Source: Sinonovacula constricta (taxonomy: Eukaryota > Mollusca > Bivalvia > Cardiida > Solecurtidae). Taken from it: a stretch of 64,000 nucleotides of DNA. The stretch lies in the NCBI GenBank assembly GCA_007844125.1, contig CM017573.1, forward strand, positions 12,389,987 through 12,453,986. The letters run 5' to 3'. The position numbers and the translations under genes were made by a program. Every line of letters starts with the position of its first letter. The stretch's first letter is position 1. The notes below the pieces were generated by a model, which worked only from the letters and a program-made list of their open reading frames with translations, had not been told where the DNA came from and did not search any database. This document shows, in pieces, positions 35,002 through 45,100 of the stretch.

Positions 35002-35818
35002 CTGAAATAATGGCGTAATCTTTAACGGTTGTTATTTTTCCACACACTTTTAAACTATGTTTTAAGTTATCTTTGAACACGGTGATACATTTCAAGTTGA
35101 AATAACAACATTAATATGAAGGTGTTTGATCGTTTTGTTTTTGTTTCATAAAACATAAAATGATATATAAATTCATGTTAACCTTGCTTTTTTAATTACT
35201 GCATACGTTAAATTAAAATATAGACAACTGAGCTGTAGCTGTCAAACCATACGTATACATAATTCTGTAAGTTCTGTAAGTTCTAGACTGCAAGTTTGCA
35301 CTTGGTAAATCATAATCATAATTGTGTATGTGTTTGGTGTGTCATACACCATACTGGCTCTTATAGCGAAGTTAACGTTTTTCAGTTACAAACTTGTCAC
35401 GCAAATGTTTAGTCAACGTAGGACAAGTAATTCACGACAAGATCGTTGCTGATATGACATTTTCTTCGACTGTAACTCGAAGAACCTATATGAGGGTCTC
35501 TACTTCTGTTGATAAGATAGATAGGCAATAACGTTTAGTTAATACACCGTGCTTGTTTGCCAAGAACGACATTACTTAAGGTCGAGCTCATCCGTCCGTC
35601 TGTATTGTGACTCCGTCATATTGCCAAATTATGATCATTAAGTCATACACCAAATTGTGCTCACCACCAAGTACGTAATATCAGATACCGAAAATAAATA
35701 AATAAAAGTAATTCATCTTATGTTGATATCATTGCGTCTGGAAATCGCTTTCTAACACTGTAGATACAAATTTACTATATAGTATTACGGGTATTCCTTT
35801 ACTTCTTATTCACAAGAC
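35002..35818. other. Anonymous AT-rich DNA
   Basis: Nothing supportable is seen. It is probably intron or intergenic. Confidence 0.35.
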
Positions 35819-35902
35819 CTGTCGTACAAGTTTGCAATCTTTCTCTGTACATATTTCATGCAAGGAGCAGAAGGATCTGGCTCATTATTTAGAAAAATGG
35901 AC
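35819..35902 (-). CDS. Candidate internal exon, unknown protein
   Basis: This 84-bp minus-strand exon has an acceptor with a branch-point-like TTAACTAAT, then TGTTTTAG just above 35902. The donor is CGACAG|GTCTTG just below 35819. It begins with the third base of a codon and ends after the second (phase 2-2), so it can be skipped without changing frame. The peptide holds SIFLNNEPDPSAPCMKYVQ and then RKIANLYD. The frame also runs to a TAA 13 bases past the donor, so a terminal exon is an alternative. The family is not recognised. Confidence 0.35.
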
Positions 35903-36429
35903 CTAAAACAATTAGTTAACAGAAAACCATGCGAAATAGAATGTGGCACAATACCATTTGGGAAATACAGGGATGATAAATGTGGACTGTCTGTCATTTA
36001 GGTTATATCAAAATTAAACTATCGCTCTGTATGGATGTAAACATGCAAGTTAGATAAAACCTTAAATGAACTCAATAATAATAATACATGTTATACAAGT
36101 AATGCAAGTTGTAAGATACCAATATAAAGGATTAACGTTTTACTCCGGTACATGTGTTAATTACATGCTGTCAATTGAAGATGTGTCGGTGGAGATACCT
36201 TTTACATCGCTATACAGATACAGTAACGTAAAGTATACACAAGTATGTACGCTACGAATAAAGAAGAGACATGGTCCGTGCAGTACAATGAGATGACAAG
36301 TGTATACTTATTTGCATGTTAGTACAAGTATTATCTTCCGGTTAATGGCGGTGTTCGGACGTGTTGTTTTTTTTTTTAGCGTAGTGTCAATGGTGTTTTT
36401 TTTTTCTTTCCAGCGTCTAAGGCTTTATA
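35903..36429. other. Anonymous DNA, then a pyrimidine-rich tract
   Basis: At 36368-36413 two long T tracts end in TTTCTTTCCAG, a strong plus-strand acceptor-like site just upstream of the L1-like ORF1. It may be chance or part of the element's leader. Confidence 0.4.
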
Positions 36430-36452
36430 TGCAAATGTTTTCCACAGAAATA

Positions 36453-37577
36453 ATGATGGCAGAATCAAGAATGGACCGCAAAACATTAGACACAAGTGTT
36501 AGTGATAGTGAAACATCAGTATGCGAGTATACCGTGAATGTGTCGAACAAAATTGAAAGGAGAGGGGTACCAAATGGCAGACAATGGAGAGGCGGCATAA
36601 GAGGGAAAATGTCAGCTCTAGCGGATCTATGGATATGGACACCGGAGCATTGGCAAGGTAAGACAATGAAGACGTGCAGGTTTATTATAGTGTCCTGCAA
36701 GACCTAAGGAATGAGGAAAAACACAAAACACTGAGCTCACTAATCTAATGGGTCGTGTAATGGAAAACACAACGTATATTAGTAACTTAAAACTCGTGCT
36801 GTACGAACAAGAGAAGCAATTAAAGGCACTTAAAAATAAGGCCACTGATTTAGAGGCAAGAAGCAGAATAAACAATTCTATATTCTGGGGATTCACAGAA
36901 AACACCAGACATTCATGTGCATCTTTGTTCGTAAACTTTATCAGGGACAAACTTGATATAGAAGCTACTGATATATCTATTGATAGGGTACATCGTCTAG
37001 GACCAATTAAACATCAAAATCAATCCAGCTACCCAAAACGATCAATAGTCTACGTTTCCGCGACTACGCTGACACTGAACATGTACTACGAAATGCGTAC
37101 AAATTGAAGCAGACGCCATTCGGTGTAGATCGTGATTACCCCAAAGAAATAGCAGAGGCAAGAAAGCATCTGTACACATGTCAGCAGACAAGGGAAGCTC
37201 GTGCAAGAAGAGCACACGTAGAAATTAAATTCCACGCGCGCCTATTCATTGACAAACGACTAGTATCTGACATAATTATTGATTGGTTCCCGTTAGTGAA
37301 CGAGGACAGATTGCAGACACTCAACAACCATATACCTCATAACAAAACATACAATGCTAACTCACGTGACACAGAAAGTTACAGTGAATCAGAATCTACC
37401 GGTAAACTAGGCGACAATCTGCACGTGAATTTAGATAGAAATACGAGCAACAGGGATAGCGATGGTAAACTCGCCGGATCCCTTGACCAATCAGCAACTA
37501 GAAATGAGTCACGTGACAATATAAGAAAGTACAGCGTAATGGACAGTGTTATTCGAAAAAGGTCGACATGGGCATGA
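36453..37577 (+). pseudogene. L1-like ORF1 (coiled coil + RRM-like RNA-binding protein)
   Basis: This would be the nucleic-acid chaperone that coats LINE RNA. The start is at or near the ATG of MMAESRMDRKTLD (about 36453). The frame shifts near 36740 into a coiled-coil stretch (LYEQEKQLKALKNKATDLEA). Then comes the RRM-like core SRINNSIFWGF, followed by ISIDRVHRLG. A second shift near 37060 restores FRDYADTEHVLRNAYKLKQ, whose frame continues into TPFGVDRDYPKEIAEARKHL and RAHVEIKFHARLFIDKR at 37104-37577. The Lys/Arg-rich C-terminal domain and the coil-RRM-CTD order match L1 ORF1p. The final 100 residues are Ser/Asp-rich and low complexity. Two frameshifts make it a pseudogene. Confidence 0.8.
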
Positions 37578-37779
37578 CAACCAGGAGCGAAGAAAAGTGC
37601 GGGAAGCCAAATCGCAATAAATCGAACAGGAAAGGAAATTATAGCATGCGCCAGTGACAGACGGTAAAGAAACCGAGAACCTATATTATATCTTAAGAAA
37701 ACAACATTATTAGCCGCATAAACACAGACTGTGCAACTGCAGTTGACACGACAAATTGTGTGGTGACTGATACAACACA

Positions 37780-40225
37780 TCTCTAGAATCCATCCAGGCA
37801 TACTGCCGACATAAATCTCTGTCTTCTTAATGTACAAAGCTTAATAGGGAAGACCTTCAACAAACTAGACTCTGAATAAATATATACATTATTTGAAAAA
37901 CATGACATGTTATTATTCAGCGAGACATGGAGCAGTAATATATTTAAAAATGATAAGATTGGATTTAGACATGTTACATTAAACAGAGAAGTGAAACATA
38001 AAACGCACGAGGGTGTGGTGGGTTGATATTTTTTATGTCGCTGATAGTTAATACCATGATGACGTATTTGTTAAATATATTGATGAGTATATATTACTCA
38101 TAGGACTGGGCATAGGTTTTCAAGATGATGTTTACATATTCTAATGTTGTAATATTTCAAATGGTAGCATCAGGGAAATATCTGTTGATCACGATATATT
38201 CCATTTATTAACAGAAGAAATTATTTTACTAGAAAATGAATTGTCAAACCCAAAAGAAAAACAGGAGATTTTAATACACGAGTAGGTCAGAAAAATGAAT
38301 ATATAGAAAACGGTTTTCGCAATCAATATATATTACCAGAAGATTATACTATAGACACTACTTTATAAAAATACAGCCAGGATAGAATAACAAACAACCA
38401 CGGTATTAATATGTTATCTTTTGCAAACAGACTGGTTTCAGAATTATAAATGGTAAGTTGTTTGAGGATAAGAGTGTGGGGGCGTTTAATTGTATTAAGT
38501 CAGCGTGTTGAAATGTAATTGACTTTGTATTATGTAAAACAGATTTAATGCAATATCCTACCCACTTTGCGGTTCATGAACCGAACATTTTATCTGATCA
38601 TTGTGATCAGCTTTTAAATTAATGACAATGACAACTTTAACATACCACACATAACACAGGAAATGCCAATTCCTGACCAGACAGAAACGAATATAAATAT
38701 AATTGGGATTCAGACAGATCAAGTTTGTATATAGATATCCTTAACGAAACTGATTACATATAACAATTATACTCCCTACCTACAAACATAGATTTAATAT
38801 CAGACACCAGTGGAGTTGATGACAATTTCGATGCATTTTATGATTTTATGACACATGTTGTAGACCTTTTATTAAAATAAAATAACCAAAATAGTACAGA
38901 ACAAAAACTAGAAAAAATAAATGGCTCGATAATACATGTACTGAGAAAAATAATAGATTTTGTAGGAATCTTAAAATGTACAAAAAAGAGATAATTGATC
39001 TCAACACACGCAATATGATAGAGACGAGAAGTCAATTTAAGACACACATAAGGAAAATACAGTACAGCTATATGAAAGATAACACATTATTTTTTTTAAT
39101 ATGAAATATACAAATGCCAGAGAATATTGGAAAATGTTAAAGAGTGCTTCATCTGGGCAGTCACACAATAATATCACAAATAATGATTTCTACACATATT
39201 TCATAGCAAACCGGAATCACACTTTTTCAAGCAGACGACATAATATATTTTAATGTAAGATATGTAAATACAGAATTACAAGATATATTCTCAGAACTTA
39301 ATTTAGGAATTACATATTCTGAAATAGCCAAAGTTTGCAAAGAACTTCGCAATAACCGGTCAGGAAGACCGGACCATCTTATTAATGAATCCTTCAAGTA
39401 TGGTTCCGACACGTTATTACCGTATTTACATGGGTTATTTAACAAAACGTTTCGTCTAGAATATTTTCGAGAAAAATGGAACACGAGTTTTATTATACCA
39501 ATGCATACAAAAGGCAACGTTAATCTATTGGATAATTTCAGAGGCATAGCATTGCATACCTTTACTTAGTCATTTTCGAAAACTTTTCACACGTATCCTA
39601 AATAACAGATTAACCACATAGGCAGAAAACTATAATGTATGCGTGGAAGCACAAGCTGGTTTTCGCAAAGGTATGAGCACTGTTAATAATATATTCATTT
39701 TAAATGCAGCCGTAAAGCACATGTTAAATTCAAATAAATAAAAACTTTACGTAGCAATTGTACATCTATAGCAAAGCGTACGATTATGTAGTACGAGATG
39801 TATTATGGTATAAACTAATAAGATATGGTGTAAGAAGCAAAATTCTGAACATTTTAAAATCTATGTACAGCTCCTTAAAAACGACTGTACGAACTAACGG
39901 CGAACGTAGTGAAAGTTACACAAATGTACTCTAGGTAGCTCATGGTTAGTGTTGATCATCATTCCTGTTTTCCATCTACATAAATGACATAGAAGAAACG
40001 CTAGAATTAAAAGGGGCTCATGGATTTCAACCAGATGTGTTAAAACTGTATGTATTACTTTATGCAGATGATATCGTAGTCATTTCTGAAAGTAGTGACG
40101 GCCTACAAAACCGCCTGGACATCTTACATGAATATTGCCATCGATCAAAACTGACTTTAGATGGTAATAAACGTAAAGTGATGATAAATATAATGATTAT
40201 AATGTTGTTGACTATGATGATTTAG
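37780..40225 (+). pseudogene. L1-like ORF2 (endonuclease-RT), heavily decayed
   Basis: Endonuclease traces include HDMLLFSETWSSNIF near 37900, NNHGINMLSFANRLV near 38399 and an SDHC-like end near 38597. RT traces are clearer. ELRNNRSGRPDHLINESFKY lies near 39344, LLDNFRGIALH near 39528, AQAGFRKGMSTVNNIFIL near 39650 and LLYADDIVVISES near 40055. The catalytic ADD box is intact. Motif A is present only in decayed form near 39770. Dozens of stops and several frameshifts interrupt it. The C-terminal part after the RT is absent. Confidence 0.75.
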
Positions 40226-40279
40226 GATTTATATTGTCTATCGCAAATAAAATGGCATGCACATCGCCATTGATTATAT

Positions 40280-40420
40280 CTACCTACCTACCTACCTACC
40301 AGCCTGCCTGCATGCCTGCCTGCATTCCTGACCGCCCGCCCGCCCGAAACCTACCTACCCACCTACCTACCTACCTACCTACCTACATACCCAAAACACA
40401 AACACCCACCCACCCTGCCA
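40280..40420. repeat. CCTA/CCTG/CCGC tetranucleotide microsatellite
   Basis: About 140 bp of (CCTA)n, (CCTG)n and (CCCG)n blocks with short interruptions. It abuts the truncated end of the L1-like element. Confidence 0.95.
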
Positions 40421-40910
40421 TATGTTGATAGTACCACAAGACAAGGTCAATTAAGATAATGTTCTACTGTTTATTGTTGAGATTTAAACAATAGCGAGTG
40501 CTTAAATTTACAAGTATGTATACTTTTCATAAGATGATGCAGCTGTGAAAAAGCTCTGTCAAGATATGTATCATGATTTATTTCATCAATGTTCTACCTG
40601 CACATTGCCAGAATAATACGCTGTTCATGAAATTGAAAAGAAACATCATCATAAATATATATATTGTTTGCTGGACCAAGATGTTTAATCACGATATATG
40701 TTTGTTTGTCTTTCTTTGTGTTTGTTTAAATTTCTAATTTATGGCATTTTGAATATTAAATGTCCATTTAACCAATACAATCAATCGCAAAACACAGCTA
40801 TATTGTTGACTATATCAGATGAATACAATTATAAAACTACTGTCACATCGTATAAAGCTGAAATAGTTTATGTCAGTATATTTAGTGTATTATGGCAATT
40901 TGTAACAGCT
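40421..40910. other. Anonymous AT-rich DNA
   Basis: No supportable feature is seen. Confidence 0.4.
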
Positions 40911-41044
40911 GACTGCTTAGCCGCGAGGGAGTCTCCTTCGCAACGAAGGATTTAATGTGGAAATGTCTTCTAGCTGTCTTGCGGTGGACCGGTCGTTCTA
41001 CCTTGACATGTGTCTAAAGTATCTCTCCACCAGGTAGCTGGGCG
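40911..41044 (+). mobile_element. SINE family 2 fragment (5'-truncated)
   Basis: GACTGCTTAG, GGATTTAATG, GAAATGTCTTCTAGCTG, GGACCGG.CGTTCTACC, GACATGTGTCT and CTCCACCAGGTAGCTGG match, in order, the 3' half of the SINE at 49761-49949 read on its own strand. The tRNA-like head is lost. Confidence 0.7.
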
Positions 41045-41764
41045 TAACTAAAGTGAGTATAATTGGTGGCTGCTCTGTTAGCTGTTTGTTTGTTGTTGTT
41101 TAGTCGTTTTTAATATAAAAGCCGGAAGTTATCTGTGAATCTATATGACCATACATAATTATATTTGATTTAAACGAATAACCACATTGCACATACCACA
41201 GTTTTAAAACATTTACCACAATTTTATTTTTTTCTGTGTAGGTTTACGCCCCTGTTAGGGCAGAGGTCCTAATGTGGTGAGGCCTTCAAGCTGACTTTTG
41301 GTAATTTGGTGATCTTTTTACTTACAGTCTTAGATCTTCTTCCCCCCCCCCAAATAGCTAGAGTTCACTTTTGCGACTGTTATTGTGTGGCTGCAAAGTG
41401 TTTACACTTTTGAAGAGTTGAACTATGTACTCCTATGTAGCTTACACATTGAAGTTGATATCTACGAACGTTCTAACAGAATACTGTTATGTACCGGACC
41501 CGTTATGAGAGATCTCATACGAGCAAATTTAGACAAGGAAAGAAATGTAGCTCACTTGGAAAGCTGGCGATCTAAATACATTTGAATAAGCAATCGCCTT
41601 AACAGCATCACAATAGCTGACAATTAAGGCTCAATCAAGAAGCCAGAACCGACTAGGTGATGTATGAGAAAAAGTGATGTGATTGAAATAATAGTGTTGA
41701 TGGATCATGCACACTCTCCTAGAACTAGGTCAAATTGTTTTAAAAGTGAAATTTGACACAATAC
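41045..41764. other. Anonymous DNA with a further SINE-2 fragment
   Basis: 41242-41296 (GGTTTACGCCCCTGTTAGGG, CAGAGGTCCTAATG, CCTTCAAGCTGAC) aligns with the B-box region and following body of SINE family 2. An open frame at 41385-41585 ends HLESWRSKYI. It has no recognisable family or splice context and is not called. Confidence 0.5.
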
Positions 41765-41766
41765 TA

Positions 41767-41795
41767 CGAGGGATGATCCAGAATTACCCGGAATT
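41767..41795 (+). repeat. mariner left terminal inverted repeat
   Basis: It begins CGAGGGATGATCCAGAATTA and ends CCCGGAATT. It pairs with 43366-43394 with two mismatches. Confidence 0.95.
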
Positions 41796-41902
41796 CTATA
41801 AATTTTCCCATTTGGAAATTTGTGCGTGGGCTCGCTGACAGATTTGGCGCAAGCTACGGGACAGTGTATCGAATTCTGACGGAAGAACTACACATGACGA
41901 AG

Positions 41903-42143
41903 GTAAAATATATTTTTAAATCTAGTTTAAATAAATTTATTAAATCATAGCCGTACTTCAAATAAAATTATTAACAAACACGGTTGATTGTACTTAATAA
42001 GATTTTTTACTAGAAGATACTAATAGATAATAATAATAATTGTTATTTGTTTATAGATTAGTTTTCATTGTAAAACATTATTTAAGTTTTTCATTTTAAG
42101 TTTTTTTAATAAAAATATTATTGTTTTTTCGCTCATCGATAAG
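41903..42143 (+). other. Intron 1 of the mariner transposase
   Basis: The intron is 241 bp, begins GTAAAATA, ends CATCGATAAG and is phase 0. It is very AT-rich. Its removal joins ...ATGACGAAG to GTTTACGCG (MTK|VYA), restoring the conserved mariner sequence across the junction. Confidence 0.85.
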
Positions 42144-42479
42144 GTTTACGCGCTATGGATCCCGCGAGTCCTGAAACAAGAGGAGCGTGACCGGCGAGTT
42201 CGTGACTCTCGTGCCTTCATTCGGCGCACGGAAAGAGAGGGTGACATGTTCCTGCAGAGGATCATTACTACAGACGAGACGTGGCTCTACAACTATGATC
42301 CCGAGACCAAGGAGCAGTCTGCGGTATGGAAGCGAAGCGGATCGCCACCTCCTGTAAAGGCCCGGGTAACAAAGAGCGGCGGCAAGACGATGTTCATCAT
42401 GTTTGCGGACATCCGGGGCATGATCCTCATGCATGCGGTTCCCAAGGGAGCTACGGTGAATGCTGGGTACTACAGTAAG

Positions 42480-42779
42480 GTAATAAAATTTAAAGGTTTA
42501 GTCTATTTTCTATAAATAATATTTAGAATAGTTAATTATGTACTGAGATTGCGTATGATACAAACGCCCCATAATTTAAATAATTTAAATTTACAGAATT
42601 GCTTAATTGTTCATTAAATTTAACATAAAATTCTCTTAAGTATAGCAATTTGTACATTAAAATATGTTTAAATCGTTCTTGATTTAATTTAATGAGATAT
42701 ATATATATTTTTAATATCAATGTAAAAGTTTGATGCAAAAATTTAAACTATGTAAAGCCTGTATTTCATTTTAAACCAG
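42480..42779 (+). other. Intron 2 of the mariner transposase
   Basis: The intron is 300 bp, begins GTAATAAA, ends CATTTTAAACCAG and is phase 0. It is very AT-rich. Removal joins TACAGTAAG to GTACTGCGA (YSK|VLR). As with intron 1, the junction codons are AAG|GTN (Lys|Val). Confidence 0.85.
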
Positions 42780-43365
42780 GTACTGCGACGTGATCTGGTG
42801 GACGCTCTGAAAAAGAAGCGCCCAGGGATTCCCTTGGAGCATTTCTTGCTGCACATGGACAACGCCTCCTCCCATACAGCAACGGCCACGCAGCTAGAGA
42901 TCGTGGTCATAGGTTTCGGATCAGTGCAGCACCCACCGTATTCCCAAGACCTGGCCCCATTTGATTTCGCGATCTTCCCATCAATTAAGCGGCAACTGAA
43001 GGGCCAGCGATTCGATTCGTTGACTGAACTGCGCAGGACAACAACAGCTATTGTAAAGCAATATGACAGTTTGTGGTATGAAGACATGTTAAGGCAGTGG
43101 GTACATTGGCATCGCCGTTGCGTAGGATGCAACGGAGCGTACTTTGAGAAACTTTAAACGTCCCGAAGTTTTAACGTCGACGACGTCGTGATTTTAAGAT
43201 TAGCGTGCGCAGTAGGCGCGTTGGTGTATTTATATTTTCTGTTCATGAGCAGGTCACATTTTGTTTTAGCGTTTGATATTATATTTATTGTAAAGCAGAA
43301 TGGTTCTTCTTTTTAATGGTATATGTTTCGTTTATATTAAAGAACATGTGTTGACACCGTTAACA

Positions 43366-43394
43366 AATTCCGGGTTATTTTGGATCATCCCTCG
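43366..43394 (-). repeat. mariner right terminal inverted repeat
   Basis: The reverse complement begins CGAGGGATGATCCAAAATAA. It matches the left terminus at 27 of 29 positions. Confidence 0.95.
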
Positions 43395-43396
43395 TA

Positions 43397-43919
43397 CAAT
43401 AGCAAGACCATGTCTAGCTTTATTGTTATGTTCTGTATAAAGGGGTTTGACTTATCACAAGATGTTGCCAATTGTTGTTTTTGCTGTGTTGTTTTTGTTG
43501 TTGTTGTTTTTTTTTGTTTTTTTTTTGTATTCCCAGTGCCCGAAGACGATGCACCATCGGGACTGACGAGTGAAGGGTAGAGTTGCATATGGCGAAGATT
43601 TATTGTACTTTTACATATACCTACATATGAGAGTTCATGACCATTATTGAGAGGTGTGTAGGGCTCACTTCATCTAGTGATTTTGAAAAATACAAACACA
43701 TACATTGAATCAACATAAAAATAGTCAACATGCTCCATACTTTAAGTAATAACATTTAGCCATTTACATAATTTGTAAACATATATCCTTTCTTTTATAT
43801 TATTTATTTATTTATTTAAGTTTTGTTCTTATAATAACATTAAAGAACATTATTTAACGTGTTATGTAACTGGTAAATGTATGTAACGTCAAAAGCAAAC
43901 CTTTGCTATCTCGACTATA
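43397..43919. other. Anonymous DNA with a T-rich tract
   Basis: A T/TTG-rich run lies at about 43475-43530. Nothing else is recognisable. Confidence 0.4.
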
Positions 43920-44345
43920 AGTATAACGCATTTCTTTGCGAACGCATGGTCACAATATTCATCTCTTTATCTTCACTCTTTACTTCTGTCATTTATAGCA
44001 TATATATATTTTTTTTCATAATTCCTCGGTATAATTGTTTACCATGTCAGTGTTTGTGCAGCATGCCGTGTATGGTTTATTTTTCTCTTCCAAATACTTT
44101 GTGGACATTATTTTTTAATGACGACACTACTTTCGCCATAACATTTCAAAGAAACGTCAGCACTTATCTAAACAGATCGTGTTTTCCTTTCATTGCTTGC
44201 ATTTGAGAAAACCCTAAGAAAGTGCGAGGTTAGAACTCTGTAAAACACATTTAAGTATCCCAGTCGGTTCCTTTGGCAGACTGCCTGATCCAAGGTAACT
44301 GTTGGGTCAGCTCCTTTTAATTTTCTTTAAAATGCACACTTCATA
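43920..44345 (+). repeat. R1 dispersed repeat, copy i
   Basis: A plus-orientation R1 copy: ACTTTGTGGACATTATTTTT, CGACACTACTTTCGCC, TTCAAAGAAACGTCAGCAC, TTTTCCTTTCATTGCTTGCA, GAGGTTAGAACTCTGTAAAA, TTTAAGTATCCCAGTCGG and GGCAGACTGCCTGATCC. It matches copy h through the left part as well, so the family is at least about 400 bp long. Confidence 0.8.
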
Positions 44346-44518
44346 ATGGACGTGAATAATATTAAAGTATCCATTAAAACGATGGACAAAGAGTAGAGGC
44401 GATTTAGACAATGGTGTATGTCCCTATTATTTGCTGCTCTCTGATGGAAAATGGGTTTAAAGGTGGTATCCTATAGTTTGCACCAAGGCGTTTCCCATTA
44501 AACAAATAAACTTCGAAA

Positions 44519-44750
44519 TCACTTAAACAAATGTACATAAAACCAGTTGCATGCAAACATATTGCTCTCCATTTGAAGATGGTTAAATTTTGAGCACAGT
44601 AGTACATAACATAGACCCCGATTACGTTCGATAGGAATCCAAATTGTTATTTGTGGTGGAAGTCTTCCGACATTGCCCGAATCATAATCGCGTACAATTT
44701 CCGATTTTGGCTGAATCAAAGAGATAGTATCGAGAGGAAAAACAAACGAG
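44519..44750 (-). CDS. Candidate exon, unknown protein (possibly broken)
   Basis: On the minus strand the acceptor TTACATTTTTATTCTAG lies just above 44750. The frame is open from there to a stop at 44519. The peptide includes SFVFPLDTISLIQPKSEIVR, then DYDSGNVGRLPPQITIWIP, ERNRGLCYV and CSKFNHLQMESNMFACNWFY. Its Cys and aromatic content looks like an extracellular domain. An overlapping frame on the same strand (44607-44404) also reads protein-like (CLSDFEVYLFNGKRLGANYR), which raises the possibility of a frameshift in a decayed gene. The family is not recognised. Confidence 0.33.
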
Positions 44751-45002
44751 CTAGAATAAAAATGTAACAGGAATATTAGTCAGAACTTGATACTGTCATA
44801 GGACGAAACTAGAAATCTGTCACAAGTTTTGTTTGTAAAGTTGTTTTACAACTGCCAATATAGACAGCTTATTTGGGACACGTTATTCTACACTGCATAT
44901 CCCATGTATACCCACATATATTACATTGTTTGTTTAAATTGTTTTGTGGGTGGGTGGGGGCATCCTATGTCAAACACACGATTTTAAACCTCACGACATG
45001 GT

Positions 45003-45100
45003 TTTGCATTCCACGGAGCCTTACAACTGCATGTGGGTAGATATTTTAGTTGTGATGGACTGGTGGTTCTACCCAGACATAAAACTAGCCTGAATGTGTG
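45003..45100 (+). mobile_element. SINE family 2 fragment (weak)
   Basis: GACTGGTGGTTCTACCCAGA and the preceding ATATTTTAGTTGTGATG align loosely with the body of SINE family 2. It is old and diverged. Confidence 0.4.

Larger units (their letters stand above)
36430..40225 (+). mobile_element. L1/Tx1-like LINE relic (ORF1 + decayed ORF2)
   Basis: The element spans about 3.8 kb: ORF1 with coiled coil and RRM-like domain, then a heavily mutated endonuclease and reverse transcriptase. It breaks off soon after the RT catalytic box and is followed within 60 bp by a CCTA microsatellite. The 3' end is therefore missing or replaced. The clade is inferred from the ORF1 type and RT motifs. Confidence 0.8.
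41822..43157 (+). pseudogene. mariner transposase (D,D34D), N-terminally deleted, spliced
   Basis: This would be a cut-and-paste transposase. Exon 1 (41822-41902) carries part of the second helix-turn-helix: VRGLADRFGASYGTVYRILT, ending MTK. Exon 2 (42144-42479, 112 codons) starts VYALWIPRVL, the conserved linker. It contains TTDETW with the first catalytic Asp at about 42273. Exon 3 (42780-43157) contains HMDNASSHTA with the second Asp at 42858 and YSQDLAPFDFAIF with the third Asp 34 residues later (42963). This is the mariner D,D34D spacing. It ends at a TAA at 43155-43157. Joined exons give about 264 residues against roughly 345 in the family, the deficit being the first helix-turn-helix. 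No stop or frameshift occurs in the exons. There is no start codon in good context. Confidence 0.9.
41767..43394 (+). mobile_element. mariner DNA transposon with two introns in the transposase
   Basis: The 1628-bp element has 29-bp terminal inverted repeats that match at 27 positions. It is flanked on both sides by TA (41765-41766 and 43395-43396), the target duplication of the Tc1/mariner superfamily. It encodes a D,D34D transposase relic interrupted by two AT-rich introns. The exons are GC-rich (well over half by eye), far above the surrounding DNA, which suggests foreign origin. About 80 N-terminal residues are missing although the left terminus is present, so an internal deletion has removed the start of the gene. 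The element is therefore probably non-autonomous but possibly mobilisable. Confidence 0.92.

Noticed and set aside
36425..36950. Minus-strand frames opposite the L1-like ORF1
   Set aside because: They are antisense shadows of the ORF1 coding strand, which has recognisable motifs.
41385..41585. 66-codon plus-strand frame ending HLESWRSKYI
   Set aside because: The composition is protein-like, but no acceptor of quality or family match was found.
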